Position numbers and translations under genes: made by a program. A stretch of 64,000 nt of DNA. Origin: Massilioclostridium coli. Lineage in GTDB: Bacteria > Bacillota > Clostridia > Oscillospirales > Ruminococcaceae. Under the pieces are notes generated by a model. The model made no database searches. It was given only the letters and a program-made list of their open reading frames with translations, and was not told where the DNA came from. The stretch covers positions 372,001 to 436,000 of the forward strand of contig NZ_FMIZ01000006.1 of assembly GCF_900095865.1 (NCBI RefSeq). Direction: 5' to 3'. This document shows positions 9,408 through 16,196 of this stretch, one piece after another (position 1 is the stretch's first letter; each line of letters starts with the position of its first letter).

Positions 9408-9497
9408 GTTGAAAACACAGTTGAAAAAGTTGATAACTTCAAAAATTTATTCGTTGAAAACTTAGTTGAAAAGGTTGATAACCTTGAAAATACGCTA
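9408..9497. repeat. Tandem 45-bp repeat, two copies
   Basis: Copies run 9408-9452 and 9453-9497. Each begins GTTGAAAAC, contains a second GTTGAAAA 12 bases later, and ends with a palindrome: AAGTTGATAACTT (9427-9439) in the first and AAGGTTGATAACCTT (9471-9485) in the second. A fifth GTTGAAAA follows at 9519-9526. The differences between the palindromes are symmetrical. One frame reads through both copies as a 15-residue repeat (VENTVEKVDNFKNLF, then VENLVEKVDNLENTL) but has no start codon. The area lies between the small membrane gene and the ImmA-type gene. Confidence 0.75.
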
Positions 9498-9670
9498 TTT
9501 TTATTTTTGTTAATAGCTGTTGAAAAAACTGAAAAATCCAAATGTTACTATTTGTATAGTACAAAAAAAGGATTTTATTTAAAAATTTTTCTTATTTTTT
9601 AAAAAGGCTTAACAAACAAAAAAACAAGAAAAAACAGGAAAAATTACTATTTTTAATATAACTTGTTTGC

Positions 9671-9710
9671 AAAAGAAAAAGGAATAATAGCAATCATTGC
9701 TATTATTCCT
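9671..9710 (-). terminator. Terminator of the XRE-ImmA operon
   Basis: Perfect 15-bp arms, 9680-9694 with 9696-9710, are followed on the minus strand by TTTTTCTTTT. The hairpin begins at the base after the stop codon of the metalloprotease gene. Confidence 0.9.
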
Positions 9711-10160
9711 CTAATTTTCCGCCATCAAGGCTTTTGCTCTCATTTCTACTAATCTTAATTCTACCCCTGAGTAAGCGGATATCTGTTTCAAAGTTGAAAA
9801 CTCTGAATTTGGTTGAAACCATTCGTCCTCCAACAATAAGCAAGCACAAAAATAATCCGCCTCATTTTCATATCTACCAGAATTCAAATTCGTATGGTAG
9901 GTAATAAACATGCTATTCATGTGTTGATGTAATAATGCATGCCCTAATTCATGGGCACACACCACACGTTGTTCCCATTCTGGTAAATTACAGTTTAAAT
10001 AAATAATCTCAATCCCATTTAAATTCGTATAAAACCCCTTAATATGGGTCGCCATTTCTGGAAAGACTACCGTTATACCTAGTTCATTACACAATTCAAA
10101 CGGATTACGGGTTTTATACTCAGTAAGCAAACTAACCACAGTTTGTTCAATTTGCTCCAT
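9711..10160 (-). CDS. ImmA/IrrE-type metallo-endopeptidase
   Basis: A 149-residue protein with the zinc-protease motif HELGH (about residues 70-74, within CAHELGHALLHQH). A downstream ENEADYFCACLLL segment supplies the third ligand in this family (DUF955). ImmA proteases cleave a partner XRE repressor to relieve repression, as in the ICEBs1 ImmR/ImmA pair. Here the partner would be the regulator encoded 12 bp upstream on the same strand. The start is an ATG with GGAGAG upstream. The pair resembles the control cassette of an integrative element or prophage, but no integrase or other element gene is present in the window. Family assignment is firm; the cleavage partner is inferred from gene order. 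Confidence 0.9.
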   Translation of the reverse strand: MEQIEQTVVSLLTEYKTRNPFELCNELGITVVFPEMATHIKGFYTNLNGIEIIYLNCNLPEWEQRVVCAHELGHALLHQHMNSMFITYHTNLNSGRYENEADYFCACLLLEDEWFQPNSEFSTLKQISAYSGVELRLVEMRAKALMAEN

Positions 10161-10172
10161 ATTAAATCTCTC

Positions 10173-10544
10173 CTATTGGTCCCCCATTTTTTTTTCCAAA
10201 ACAGATTTTGTAGCATCTGTTACAATTGTCACAATATTATTGATATCATCCGCATTTAATGGAACCCCACAAAACATCAGTCCGTCATGTTCCAACAGCA
10301 TTGTTCTTACTTGATTTGCTAAATCATCCATATTTTCCATTTTATTGGATTCTTTCCCATCTAACAAAAAATCAGTCGATACCCCAAAAACATCGGCTAA
10401 TTTTAATAAAATTTTATGGTCGGGCTGTCGGCGGTTTTGTTCATACATCCCCACCGCACTTTTTGAGATTCCCAATTGTTCCGCCAAATTTCCCTGTGTC
10501 CATTTATGCTGTTTTCTTAATTGTTTGATTCGGTCCCCTAGCAT
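10173..10544 (-). CDS. XRE-family transcriptional regulator
   Basis: A 123-residue DNA-binding protein. Residues 5-60 form a classic Cro/CI helix-turn-helix (IKQLRKQHKWTQGNLAEQLG, then ISKSAVGMYEQNRRQPD and LLKLADVFGVSTDFLLDG). The C-terminal half is short and unassigned and may dimerise or contact the protease. The gene order XRE then ImmA, with a 12-bp gap, matches ImmR/ImmA-type switches. The ATG follows GGGGGAAATGTA. It probably represses its own promoter and the divergent sigma-like gene, since only 209 bp lie between the two coding starts. Confidence 0.88.
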   Translation of the reverse strand: MLGDRIKQLRKQHKWTQGNLAEQLGISKSAVGMYEQNRRQPDHKILLKLADVFGVSTDFLLDGKESNKMENMDDLANQVRTMLLEHDGLMFCGVPLNADDINNIVTIVTDATKSVLEKKMGDQ

Positions 10545-10576
10545 TACATTTCCCCCAGTTTATAAGTTCAATTATT

Positions 10577-10605
10577 AGCATAACATAATAAAATTATTTT
10601 TTCAA
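10577..10605 (-). promoter_or_regulatory. Promoter of the XRE-ImmA operon
   Basis: On the minus strand TTGAAA (10600-10605) and TATGCT (10577-10582) are 17 bp apart, about 33 bp upstream of the XRE start codon. Confidence 0.65.
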
Positions 10606-10613
10606 TCTATTTT

Positions 10614-10627
10614 AGAACATTTGTTCT
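10614..10627. promoter_or_regulatory. LexA-box-like palindrome between divergent promoters
   Basis: AGAACATTTGTTCT fits the Gram-positive LexA (SOS) half-site pattern GAAC-4-GTTC and is an almost perfect palindrome. It sits 8 bp from both divergent -35 boxes. ImmR/ImmA-type switches are often SOS-responsive, so this would make sense. The alternative is that it is the operator of the XRE regulator itself. Confidence 0.5.
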
Positions 10628-10635
10628 TGAAATTA

Positions 10636-10664
10636 TTGACAATCCACAAACCGTGTGTTATGAT
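10636..10664 (+). promoter_or_regulatory. Strong sigma-A promoter for the sigma-region-4 gene
   Basis: TTGACA (10636-10641) and TATGAT (10659-10664) with an ideal 17-bp spacer. Just downstream, around the expected start of transcription, is an inverted repeat ACACA-TAT-TGTGT (10672-10684) that could bind a repressor. Confidence 0.8.
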
Positions 10665-10753
10665 ATTAAAAACACATATTGTGTAAATTAATAAAGACAA
10701 TTCGATCTCAATCAGGTTTCCTAACGATTTATTTTATTCCAGGAGGTACCGAT

Positions 10754-11044
10754 ATGACACAAAAATTATCCTATGATATTCTATCATTGCCTGAACAGTT
10801 TCAACTTAGTCAAGATTATGAGACAAATCAAGAACTGCTTTTACGGCTAAAAAAGGCTCTATTTAAAGCTATGGAGGAAGAATTAACTCCAAAACAACAG
10901 CAGGTAATTAAACTATATTACTTCCAAAATAAAAACACCGTGCAGATCGCACGGATATTTCATAACAATAAATCGACTATTTCCCGTATCCGCAGGGCTG
11001 CTGTCCATAAATTAAAGACCTGTTTACAATACAGTATGATGTAG
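10754..11044 (+). CDS. Sigma-70 region 4-like helix-turn-helix protein
   Basis: A 96-residue protein whose C-terminal half looks like sigma factor region 4: LTPKQQQVIKLYYFQNKNTV followed by the helix-turn-helix QIARIFHNNKSTISRIRRAA. Region 2 is absent, so it cannot be a complete sigma factor. Such short proteins occur in prophages and conjugative elements as positive regulators. The frame is open further upstream, but the ATG at 10754 has AGGAGGT six bases before it and fixes the start. It is divergent from the XRE-ImmA operon, has its own strong promoter, and ends one base before the convergent AEC permease gene. An activator role is inferred. Confidence 0.8.
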   Translation: MTQKLSYDILSLPEQFQLSQDYETNQELLLRLKKALFKAMEEELTPKQQQVIKLYYFQNKNTVQIARIFHNNKSTISRIRRAAVHKLKTCLQYSMM

Positions 11045-11045
11045 C

Positions 11046-11963
11046 TTATTGAAGCCCCATTACACTGACTAATGCAGTAATTGCTACAATGCTAATTAAA
11101 ATGCTGATAGAATTTACCAACCCCGCAATTTCGGTATCTCCACCACATTTTGCGGTAAATACAGGTGCCAATGCTGGGATAGGAGCAAAAGATATAATTA
11201 CTAATACCTGGCGCACTTCCAACGAAAATGGCAGACAATGATAAAATATCAGTGCTGTAACCACTGCAAACCCATAACGGATTAATAGGGAAAGAACTAC
11301 CTTTTTAGCGTGCTGACGGTTAGATTTTAACTCAAACATCAGTCCAATTGTCAACATCGCCATCAGACTATTTGCAGACCCTATAGTCGAAGTTACCTGT
11401 ACTATACCATCAGGGATAGAAAATCCTAATAGGGCGGTAACCATCAACAACAAATATACATCAAATGGTATAGAGGAAAATAACTTTTTCAATATACTCT
11501 TTACAGTAGTCTTTTCTCCATTATTGATTACAGCACAGGTTGCCGCATAAGAGCCACCAGTACAAATAATGGAGTTTCCCATATCAAACATACAGGTTGC
11601 CACAACTCCAAACTGTCCAATAAAACTTTGGACAAACGGCATTGTAAAACACCCGATATTATAACCTGGCAGGTTTAACATATAAAAGATGCGTTCTTCA
11701 TCCGATTTGCGGCGTGATATTATCCAAGCTACTATTAGTAATATTCCTCCACAGCCAAATCCAACAAAACAAAGTAAAAATAGGGAATAATCGTTTTGAT
11801 AATGGGCAAATGATGTAATGACCGCCGCTGGCAGTGTAAGGTTAAACATAATTTTTGATGTCAGGTTTACATCTTCTGCCTTAAAGAATTCTACCTTTTT
11901 TAAAAAATAAGCCAGAGCAATAATAAATACTAGTCCAAACGCTTTTAGCAATACTGTTCCCAT
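11046..11963 (-). CDS. AEC (auxin efflux carrier) family transporter
   Basis: A 305-residue integral membrane protein with about ten hydrophobic helices in two five-helix halves, as expected for the AEC/BART superfamily. Features include the N-terminal LKAFGLVFIIALAYFLKKV, the KIMFNLTLPAAVITSF segment, a central YNIGCFTMPFVQSF with GNSIICTGGSY, and a C-terminal FAPIPALAPVFTAK. Relatives move malate, other organic acids or auxin-like molecules; the substrate here cannot be told. The ATG follows GGAAGGAAAC. It is a single gene ending convergently against the sigma-region-4 gene, with no shared terminator visible. Confidence 0.9.
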   Translation of the reverse strand: MGTVLLKAFGLVFIIALAYFLKKVEFFKAEDVNLTSKIMFNLTLPAAVITSFAHYQNDYSLFLLCFVGFGCGGILLIVAWIISRRKSDEERIFYMLNLPGYNIGCFTMPFVQSFIGQFGVVATCMFDMGNSIICTGGSYAATCAVINNGEKTTVKSILKKLFSSIPFDVYLLLMVTALLGFSIPDGIVQVTSTIGSANSLMAMLTIGLMFELKSNRQHAKKVVLSLLIRYGFAVVTALIFYHCLPFSLEVRQVLVIISFAPIPALAPVFTAKCGGDTEIAGLVNSISILISIVAITALVSVMGLQ

Positions 11964-12045
11964 ATTCGTTTCCTTCCCATTTTTTCATAATATTTTATTA
12001 CCCAACAAAAATCACCTTTTACCTAATATTTAAAGTGTTGGAATC

Positions 12046-12093
12046 AAAAATAATCCCAGAGGATAGATTGATCTACCATCTGGGATTTTTTCT
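12046..12093 (-). terminator. Terminator for the two-gene membrane operon
   Basis: Arms AATCCCAGA (12052-12060) and TCTGGGATT (12079-12087), extended inward by further pairing, lie 15 bp beyond the stop at 12103. T-rich sequence follows on the minus strand and also on the plus strand. Confidence 0.8.
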
Positions 12094-12102
12094 TGTGATG
12101 CA

Positions 12103-12939
12103 CTACCGGAATGTATAATAAGACTGTTTTCTACTTCCAAAAATCATCCATAGGATAATACCCACAATTAACATTACAACACCGGATACCATGGTAATAA
12201 AACTTAATAGGCTAATCTGTTGGTCATACAGGTTTAAAACAATTGGAAATACCGGATTGCTGGACATACCATCCATAAATAAAATAGCGAATTTTCCGAT
12301 TGCCAAAGAAAATCCTCCACATAATAGCACACCTGTACCTAAGTAAGTTAAAATACGTTTTGGTCCAGCCGAAAAAACCAGGGCTAACACAAATACTGCT
12401 AATAAAACCAAACACAATACCCAAGCAGTTTGGCTTGCCAAAGTACTCATAAATTGGGTTGCCTCTTCTGGAAGTTGAGAGGAAGCAGAAGGAAACACTT
12501 CTGCAATGCTTTCATAAGGGATACTGTCTATAATCGTTTGCTTCATACTATCCGATAAAAAAGAAACACCGTCCAATAATTCTTCTAGCATTGGTTGCAA
12601 CGCTGTTTTTACACTCTGCGCTGTAATTGCATTGCTCTCATCCTGATACAATAAATAATCAGAAATATAATCTCCATATTGGTCAACTAATGTTTGGATT
12701 CCAGATGAATTCAACACATTTTCCCATTGTTCCTGTGTAATCTGGGAAAAAACAGGATCATTGGAAAGAGCGTTCTGGATTCTCTCTGGAAGGTTGACTT
12801 CTTCTATTGCTGTATGTACAGCATCCCTGGATAAAGAGTTTCTAACCGCTGTAATATTCAAAAATACAATACCATCCAAAAGAACCAATATTGTCAGAAA
12901 AACAGATAATACCTTGCGCCCAAAAGATAATTTTTGCAT
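12103..12939 (-). CDS. Membrane protein with large outer domain, unknown
   Basis: A 278-residue protein. Residues 10-30 form a signal-anchor helix (VLSVFLTILVLLDGIVFLNI). Residues about 35-160 are polar and presumably outside the cell. Three more helices follow (about 168-190, 197-222, 240-265) before a short basic tail. No family was recognised. The open frame continues upstream into the previous gene, but the ATG at 12939 has GGGAGAG upstream and is the start. It lies 16 bp after the TPR-like membrane gene and shares its terminator, so the two probably form an operon and may work together. Confidence 0.7.
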   Translation of the reverse strand: MQKLSFGRKVLSVFLTILVLLDGIVFLNITAVRNSLSRDAVHTAIEEVNLPERIQNALSNDPVFSQITQEQWENVLNSSGIQTLVDQYGDYISDYLLYQDESNAITAQSVKTALQPMLEELLDGVSFLSDSMKQTIIDSIPYESIAEVFPSASSQLPEEATQFMSTLASQTAWVLCLVLLAVFVLALVFSAGPKRILTYLGTGVLLCGGFSLAIGKFAILFMDGMSSNPVFPIVLNLYDQQISLLSFITMVSGVVMLIVGIILWMIFGSRKQSYYTFR

Positions 12940-12955
12940 TGCTCTTCTCTCCCTT

Positions 12956-13771
12956 TTATAACATCGACAGAATTTGTTCCGCTTTTTGCGCCTGTACCAT
13001 AGCCTTACCATGGTCTACAACATATTGTAAATTCCTTTTTGCTTCTGAATTATCACTTAATTTTACTTCCAACATGCCTAGTTCATAATGGAACTTTACT
13101 TTTTGAAATGGATAAGAAGCATCCCTTAAAATACGTTCTAAATTTCTTTTTTCTGTGTCAATATCTCCCTCTAAATGCGCCAGATGAGTATTCATCAATA
13201 ATAATGCTGTTGGCGCCAATTGTTGAGATACCCTTTTATTTTTTCGTTTCTGTTCTAACTCTCTAATTTTCCGTTTTAGCTCCTCAATTCCTTCCGCATT
13301 TCCTTGATGAAAGTATAGGTTGGAATATAAGTTATAATAAAAAATTTTAGAGGCGCTAGAAAGTTTCTTTTCCTGGATTTTTTTCAATTCTTCTTCCACC
13401 TCGGTAAACCGTTCCATGACAACAAGGCATTGGATTCTATCCAAATCCAATTCCCTTTTTAAATATTGACCAAAAATATGGGGACGAACCGCTTGGAAAA
13501 CTGCCATCTGTTTTTCAGGGTCACAATATTCATATAAAATAGTTTTTAACTGGAACCGCAATTGGTTGCGGTGATATGCTTTATAATATATCGCTCCAAT
13601 CGCCAACAGCAGATAGATAAGAATTAAACTACTGGAAAAATGAAGGGTAAAAATATAACCAAGTATTACTGCCAATACAACAAATACCACCAAAATGGTT
13701 ACCAAATTGGATTTTTTACAATACTCCTTTACAATAGAAGCTGCATCCTGATTTAGGTTTAAGTCTTTCAT
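12956..13771 (-). CDS. TPR-like membrane protein, unknown
   Basis: A 271-residue protein. Residues about 23-45 and 48-65 are two membrane helices (NLVTILVVFVVLAVILGYIF, then SLILIYLLLAIGAIYY). The rest is a helical domain resembling degenerate tetratricopeptide repeats, including SKIFYYNLYSNLYFHQGNA, ALLLMNTHLAHLEGD and VKFHYELGMLEVKLSD. TPR domains are protein-binding scaffolds. The longer frame begins at 13840, but ATG at 13771 has TAGGAG upstream and is preferred. It is first in a two-gene operon with the membrane protein downstream. No function assigned. Confidence 0.7.
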   Translation of the reverse strand: MKDLNLNQDAASIVKEYCKKSNLVTILVVFVVLAVILGYIFTLHFSSSLILIYLLLAIGAIYYKAYHRNQLRFQLKTILYEYCDPEKQMAVFQAVRPHIFGQYLKRELDLDRIQCLVVMERFTEVEEELKKIQEKKLSSASKIFYYNLYSNLYFHQGNAEGIEELKRKIRELEQKRKNKRVSQQLAPTALLLMNTHLAHLEGDIDTEKRNLERILRDASYPFQKVKFHYELGMLEVKLSDNSEAKRNLQYVVDHGKAMVQAQKAEQILSML

Positions 13772-13844
13772 ATGTAATAAACTCCTATATTTTCTAAAAA
13801 TCATTTTGGATTTTACCAGCCAAAATAGAATGGCTACCAATTAG

Positions 13845-13868
13845 TAAAAAAGCAGGCGGAACGCCTGC
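13845..13868 (-). terminator. Terminator of the Nudix gene
   Basis: GCAGGCG-GAA-CGCCTGC (13852-13868) flanked by A and T runs, eight bases beyond the Nudix stop. The structure also reads on the plus strand. Confidence 0.85.
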
Positions 13869-13875
13869 CTTTTTC

Positions 13876-14289
13876 TTAAAAGCTATCTTTCATAATCTGA
13901 CGGGCCTTGTTTACCAGCTGTTTATCGTTATCATAGGTAAGTAGCTGGTGGACGCGGTCCAATTCCACCCACTTAATTTGGGAAATTTCTTCTTCTTGTG
14001 GAGTGTAATCGTAGGTTTTTGCTTTTGCAATAAAATAAATAACATCCTTTTTAATATCGCGCTTTGGATAATAAGAAACAATTTCACGAAAGGTAGGATC
14101 AATCATTACTTCAATCCCTGTTTCCTCTCTTATTTCCCGGATAGCGGTTTCCACTTCAGTTTCTCCAGCTTCCACATGGCCTTTTGGAAAAGACCAATGT
14201 CCTCCATTGGCGTGTTTAATCAAAAGGAGCTCAATATTCCCATGGAACTTACGAAAAACGATTGCGCCACAAGATTTTTCGTAATTCAT
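13876..14289 (-). CDS. Nudix hydrolase (Ap4A/MutT-like)
   Basis: A 137-residue Nudix enzyme that hydrolyses a nucleoside diphosphate linked to another group. The Nudix box is intact: GHVEAGETEVETAIREIREE then TGIEV (about 39-63, pattern GX5EX7REUXEEXGU). The sequence around it (KSCGAIVFRK, GHWSFPKGHVE) resembles the diadenosine tetraphosphate hydrolase subgroup, so dinucleoside polyphosphates are the likely substrates. The true start is the ATG at 14289 with TTGGAGGAA upstream; the open frame extends 17 codons further without a ribosome binding site. It is monocistronic. Confidence 0.9.
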   Translation of the reverse strand: MNYEKSCGAIVFRKFHGNIELLLIKHANGGHWSFPKGHVEAGETEVETAIREIREETGIEVMIDPTFREIVSYYPKRDIKKDVIYFIAKAKTYDYTPQEEEISQIKWVELDRVHQLLTYDNDKQLVNKARQIMKDSF

Positions 14290-14580
14290 ACAACTTCCTC
14301 CAATCCTATAAGATAAATCATAATTATTATAACACACCACAAGGAAAAAGTCTTAAAATTTTGAAAAAAATTTAATAATGGAGCAAATATTCTTTCTAAA
14401 TATCTATCATTACACAATTATTTCTATTGTATCCATATACATAAAAATGATTCCTCCCCATGATAAATTCTTTTTTACTATAAACGGAATATTAGAGGAA
14501 CAGCTTACCTAGAAAAACCAATTTTATGCGTCCTACAAATAAATGAAATAGATACTAACGGTATCGATATCGTTTTTGAC
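14290..14580. other. Intergenic region without a recognised gene
   Basis: AT-rich, with no supported reading frame. The upstream part presumably contains the Nudix promoter, which I could not place convincingly. Confidence 0.5.
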
Positions 14581-14583
14581 GTT

Positions 14584-14617
14584 GCAAAAAGGCGCAGTAA
14601 ATACTACGCCTTTTTGA
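14584..14617 (-). terminator. Terminator of the Dabb gene
   Basis: AAAAAGGCG (14586-14594) pairs with CGCCTTTTT (14607-14615), giving a U-tailed hairpin in either direction, 26 bp past the Dabb stop. Confidence 0.8.
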
Positions 14618-14642
14618 TTCTATGTTCTTTTTTCATAACCTA

Positions 14643-14942
14643 TTAACACTCATAATCCGCACTTAACCGTTCCTGTGCAACAGAGCGGACAAAAGAAGCA
14701 ACCTCTAAATGCTTTGGATTGGTCTGATATGCCTTTAAAGCGGCTTCATCCACAAAAGTCGTATCCAACAATACAGTACCGCTGCTGGATGACAGCAACT
14801 CATCCTGTACTTTAATATCAACCAAACCGTCAATCTGACCTTTTAGCCCCTCTAAACTGCGTTTTATTTTACGGGCATGGTCAATATTTTGATCCACAGT
14901 AAAAGCATCTTTTAATTTCCAAATCACGAAATGTTTCACCAT
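14643..14942 (-). CDS. Dabb (stress-responsive A/B barrel) family protein
   Basis: A 99-residue dimeric alpha-beta barrel protein. It starts with MVKHFVIWKLKD, carries a helix IDHARKIKRSLEGL, and ends with the FVDEAALKAYQTNPKHLEVA segment typical of Dabb proteins. Most bacterial members have no defined function; some bind or transform small hydrophobic compounds. The ATG has AGAGG ten bases upstream. It is monocistronic with its own terminator. Confidence 0.88.
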   Translation of the reverse strand: MVKHFVIWKLKDAFTVDQNIDHARKIKRSLEGLKGQIDGLVDIKVQDELLSSSSGTVLLDTTFVDEAALKAYQTNPKHLEVASFVRSVAQERLSADYEC

Positions 14943-15025
14943 ATAACACAGACCTCTTTCTCATTTCATATAAACCCACAAATGGCATTTTTGTTATTAC
15001 TTATTATAACAAGAAAAATTCCAAA

Positions 15026-15060
15026 ATACAACAAAAACAGGGGGATTTCTCCTCCCTGTT
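15026..15060 (-). terminator. Terminator of the comEC-holA operon
   Basis: AACAGGG (15036-15042) pairs with CCCTGTT (15054-15060), followed on the minus strand by TTTTTGTTG. It lies 33 bp past the last gene of the operon. Confidence 0.75.
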
Positions 15061-15093
15061 ACAGTTTGTTTTCAAGTTATCCAAAATTATGTA

Positions 15094-15369
15094 CTATTTA
15101 TTAACGTTTACATAAGAACAATTTTTCTGGATAAGTTCTAGCTTTTTCTGGCGCGAAAGCTGTTTGATTGCATATTCCCGTTTCATAGCAGCGGAACGGC
15201 TATTACATTTTTCCCAATAGACCAATTTTACCGGAAGGCGGGAACGGGTATACTTTGCCCCCATGCCGGCAGAATGGACAGCAACCCTTTTTTCTAGATT
15301 ACAGGTCCAACCAGTATACAAGCTTCCATCTCTGCACTGTAAGATATAAACAAAATTAGCTTGTTCCAT
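15094..15369 (-). CDS. GIY-YIG nuclease family protein (UPF0213)
   Basis: A 91-residue single-domain GIY-YIG protein of the YhbQ/YazA type. The motif appears as FVYILQCRDGSLYTGWT (about 5-21), with the conserved Arg in NLEKRVAVH and a Glu-bearing helix AAMKREYAIKQLSR. Members are putative DNA endonucleases of uncertain role. The open frame runs upstream over the previous stop, but ATG at 15369 with AGGAGA sets the start. It is the last gene of an eight-gene operon, ten bases after the deacetylase. Confidence 0.9.
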   Translation of the reverse strand: MEQANFVYILQCRDGSLYTGWTCNLEKRVAVHSAGMGAKYTRSRLPVKLVYWEKCNSRSAAMKREYAIKQLSRQKKLELIQKNCSYVNVNK

Positions 15370-15379
15370 TTTGATTCTC

Positions 15380-16144
15380 CTAAGTAGTGGCAATCTGTTT
15401 TCCTGTGTGGTCAATTCGGTAATGGTCCGTTAATACCAAATCTTCTAATAAGACACACTGGTACTGCTTTGTTATTTCCGGAAGTATTTTTTGTAAGGCA
15501 GGCACTGTTTGTTTTGCTTTCGAATCCACATGGAATAACAAAATAGAACCGTTAGTCATTTTCGGAAGGACATTTTGAGTAATGCTCTCCACTGTTGCAT
15601 CCAGTTTCCAATCCTTGCTGTCAATATTCCATTGGATTACTTGATAATCAGATAATGCCTGTATGACCGTATTATTGTATTCTCCATACGGACCACGATA
15701 ATAAACGGGCTGTTTTCCCGTAAAAGCCTGTATTTTTTCAGCACATTTTACGGTATCCTGCAACAAATCTTCCGTAGATAGTTTTTGGATATGGGGATGG
15801 GTATTGGAATGGTTTTGTAACCCATTTCCAGAGTTCACAATCAATTGCGCCCCCGCTGGACACCGGTCTAGCCAATCACCTGTGACAAAAAAGGTTGCTT
15901 TTGCTCCGTATTTCTCTAATAAATCCAAAATTTCTTCTAAATCAGAGTCTTCCCAAGCCACATCAAATGTCAAAGCGACCTTTGCTTCAGATGTTTCCAC
16001 TTGATATACTGGCAACAAACGGTTTTCTTTCGCATCTGAATAAAAAAAACAAAAAAAGATACCTGCTACCATTCCCAGTGCCAATGAAATGATCAGTAGC
16101 AAAGAAAAATAAAACTTCTTATTTCCGCCTAACAGAATACGCAT
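15380..16144 (-). CDS. Polysaccharide deacetylase, PdaB/NodB-like, membrane-anchored
   Basis: A 254-residue extracytoplasmic enzyme with an N-terminal membrane anchor (about 12-33, FSLLLIISLALGMVAGIFFC). The NodB domain follows: LTFDVAWED (first motif, about 58), ATFFVTGDWLD, the zinc-binding NHSNTHPH (about 112-119), RGPYGEYN (about 150) and LLFHVDS (about 203). The TFDxAW form is typical of the sporulation PdaB subgroup, in contrast to TFDDG. These enzymes remove acetyl groups from cell-wall amino sugars. The ATG follows GGGAGTG. It lies 52 bp after the DHHW-like gene. A role in spore or wall glycan modification is inferred. Confidence 0.88.
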   Translation of the reverse strand: MRILLGGNKKFYFSLLLIISLALGMVAGIFFCFFYSDAKENRLLPVYQVETSEAKVALTFDVAWEDSDLEEILDLLEKYGAKATFFVTGDWLDRCPAGAQLIVNSGNGLQNHSNTHPHIQKLSTEDLLQDTVKCAEKIQAFTGKQPVYYRGPYGEYNNTVIQALSDYQVIQWNIDSKDWKLDATVESITQNVLPKMTNGSILLFHVDSKAKQTVPALQKILPEITKQYQCVLLEDLVLTDHYRIDHTGKQIATT

Positions 16145-16196
16145 AAACTATCACTCCCATGCCAGTTTATGCGGCTTTAGATTGTCCCCATTCCAT

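Noticed and set aside
9408-9497. CRISPR array or plasmid iterons
   Set aside because: There are only two full copies, directly abutting without spacers, and no cas or rep gene is near.
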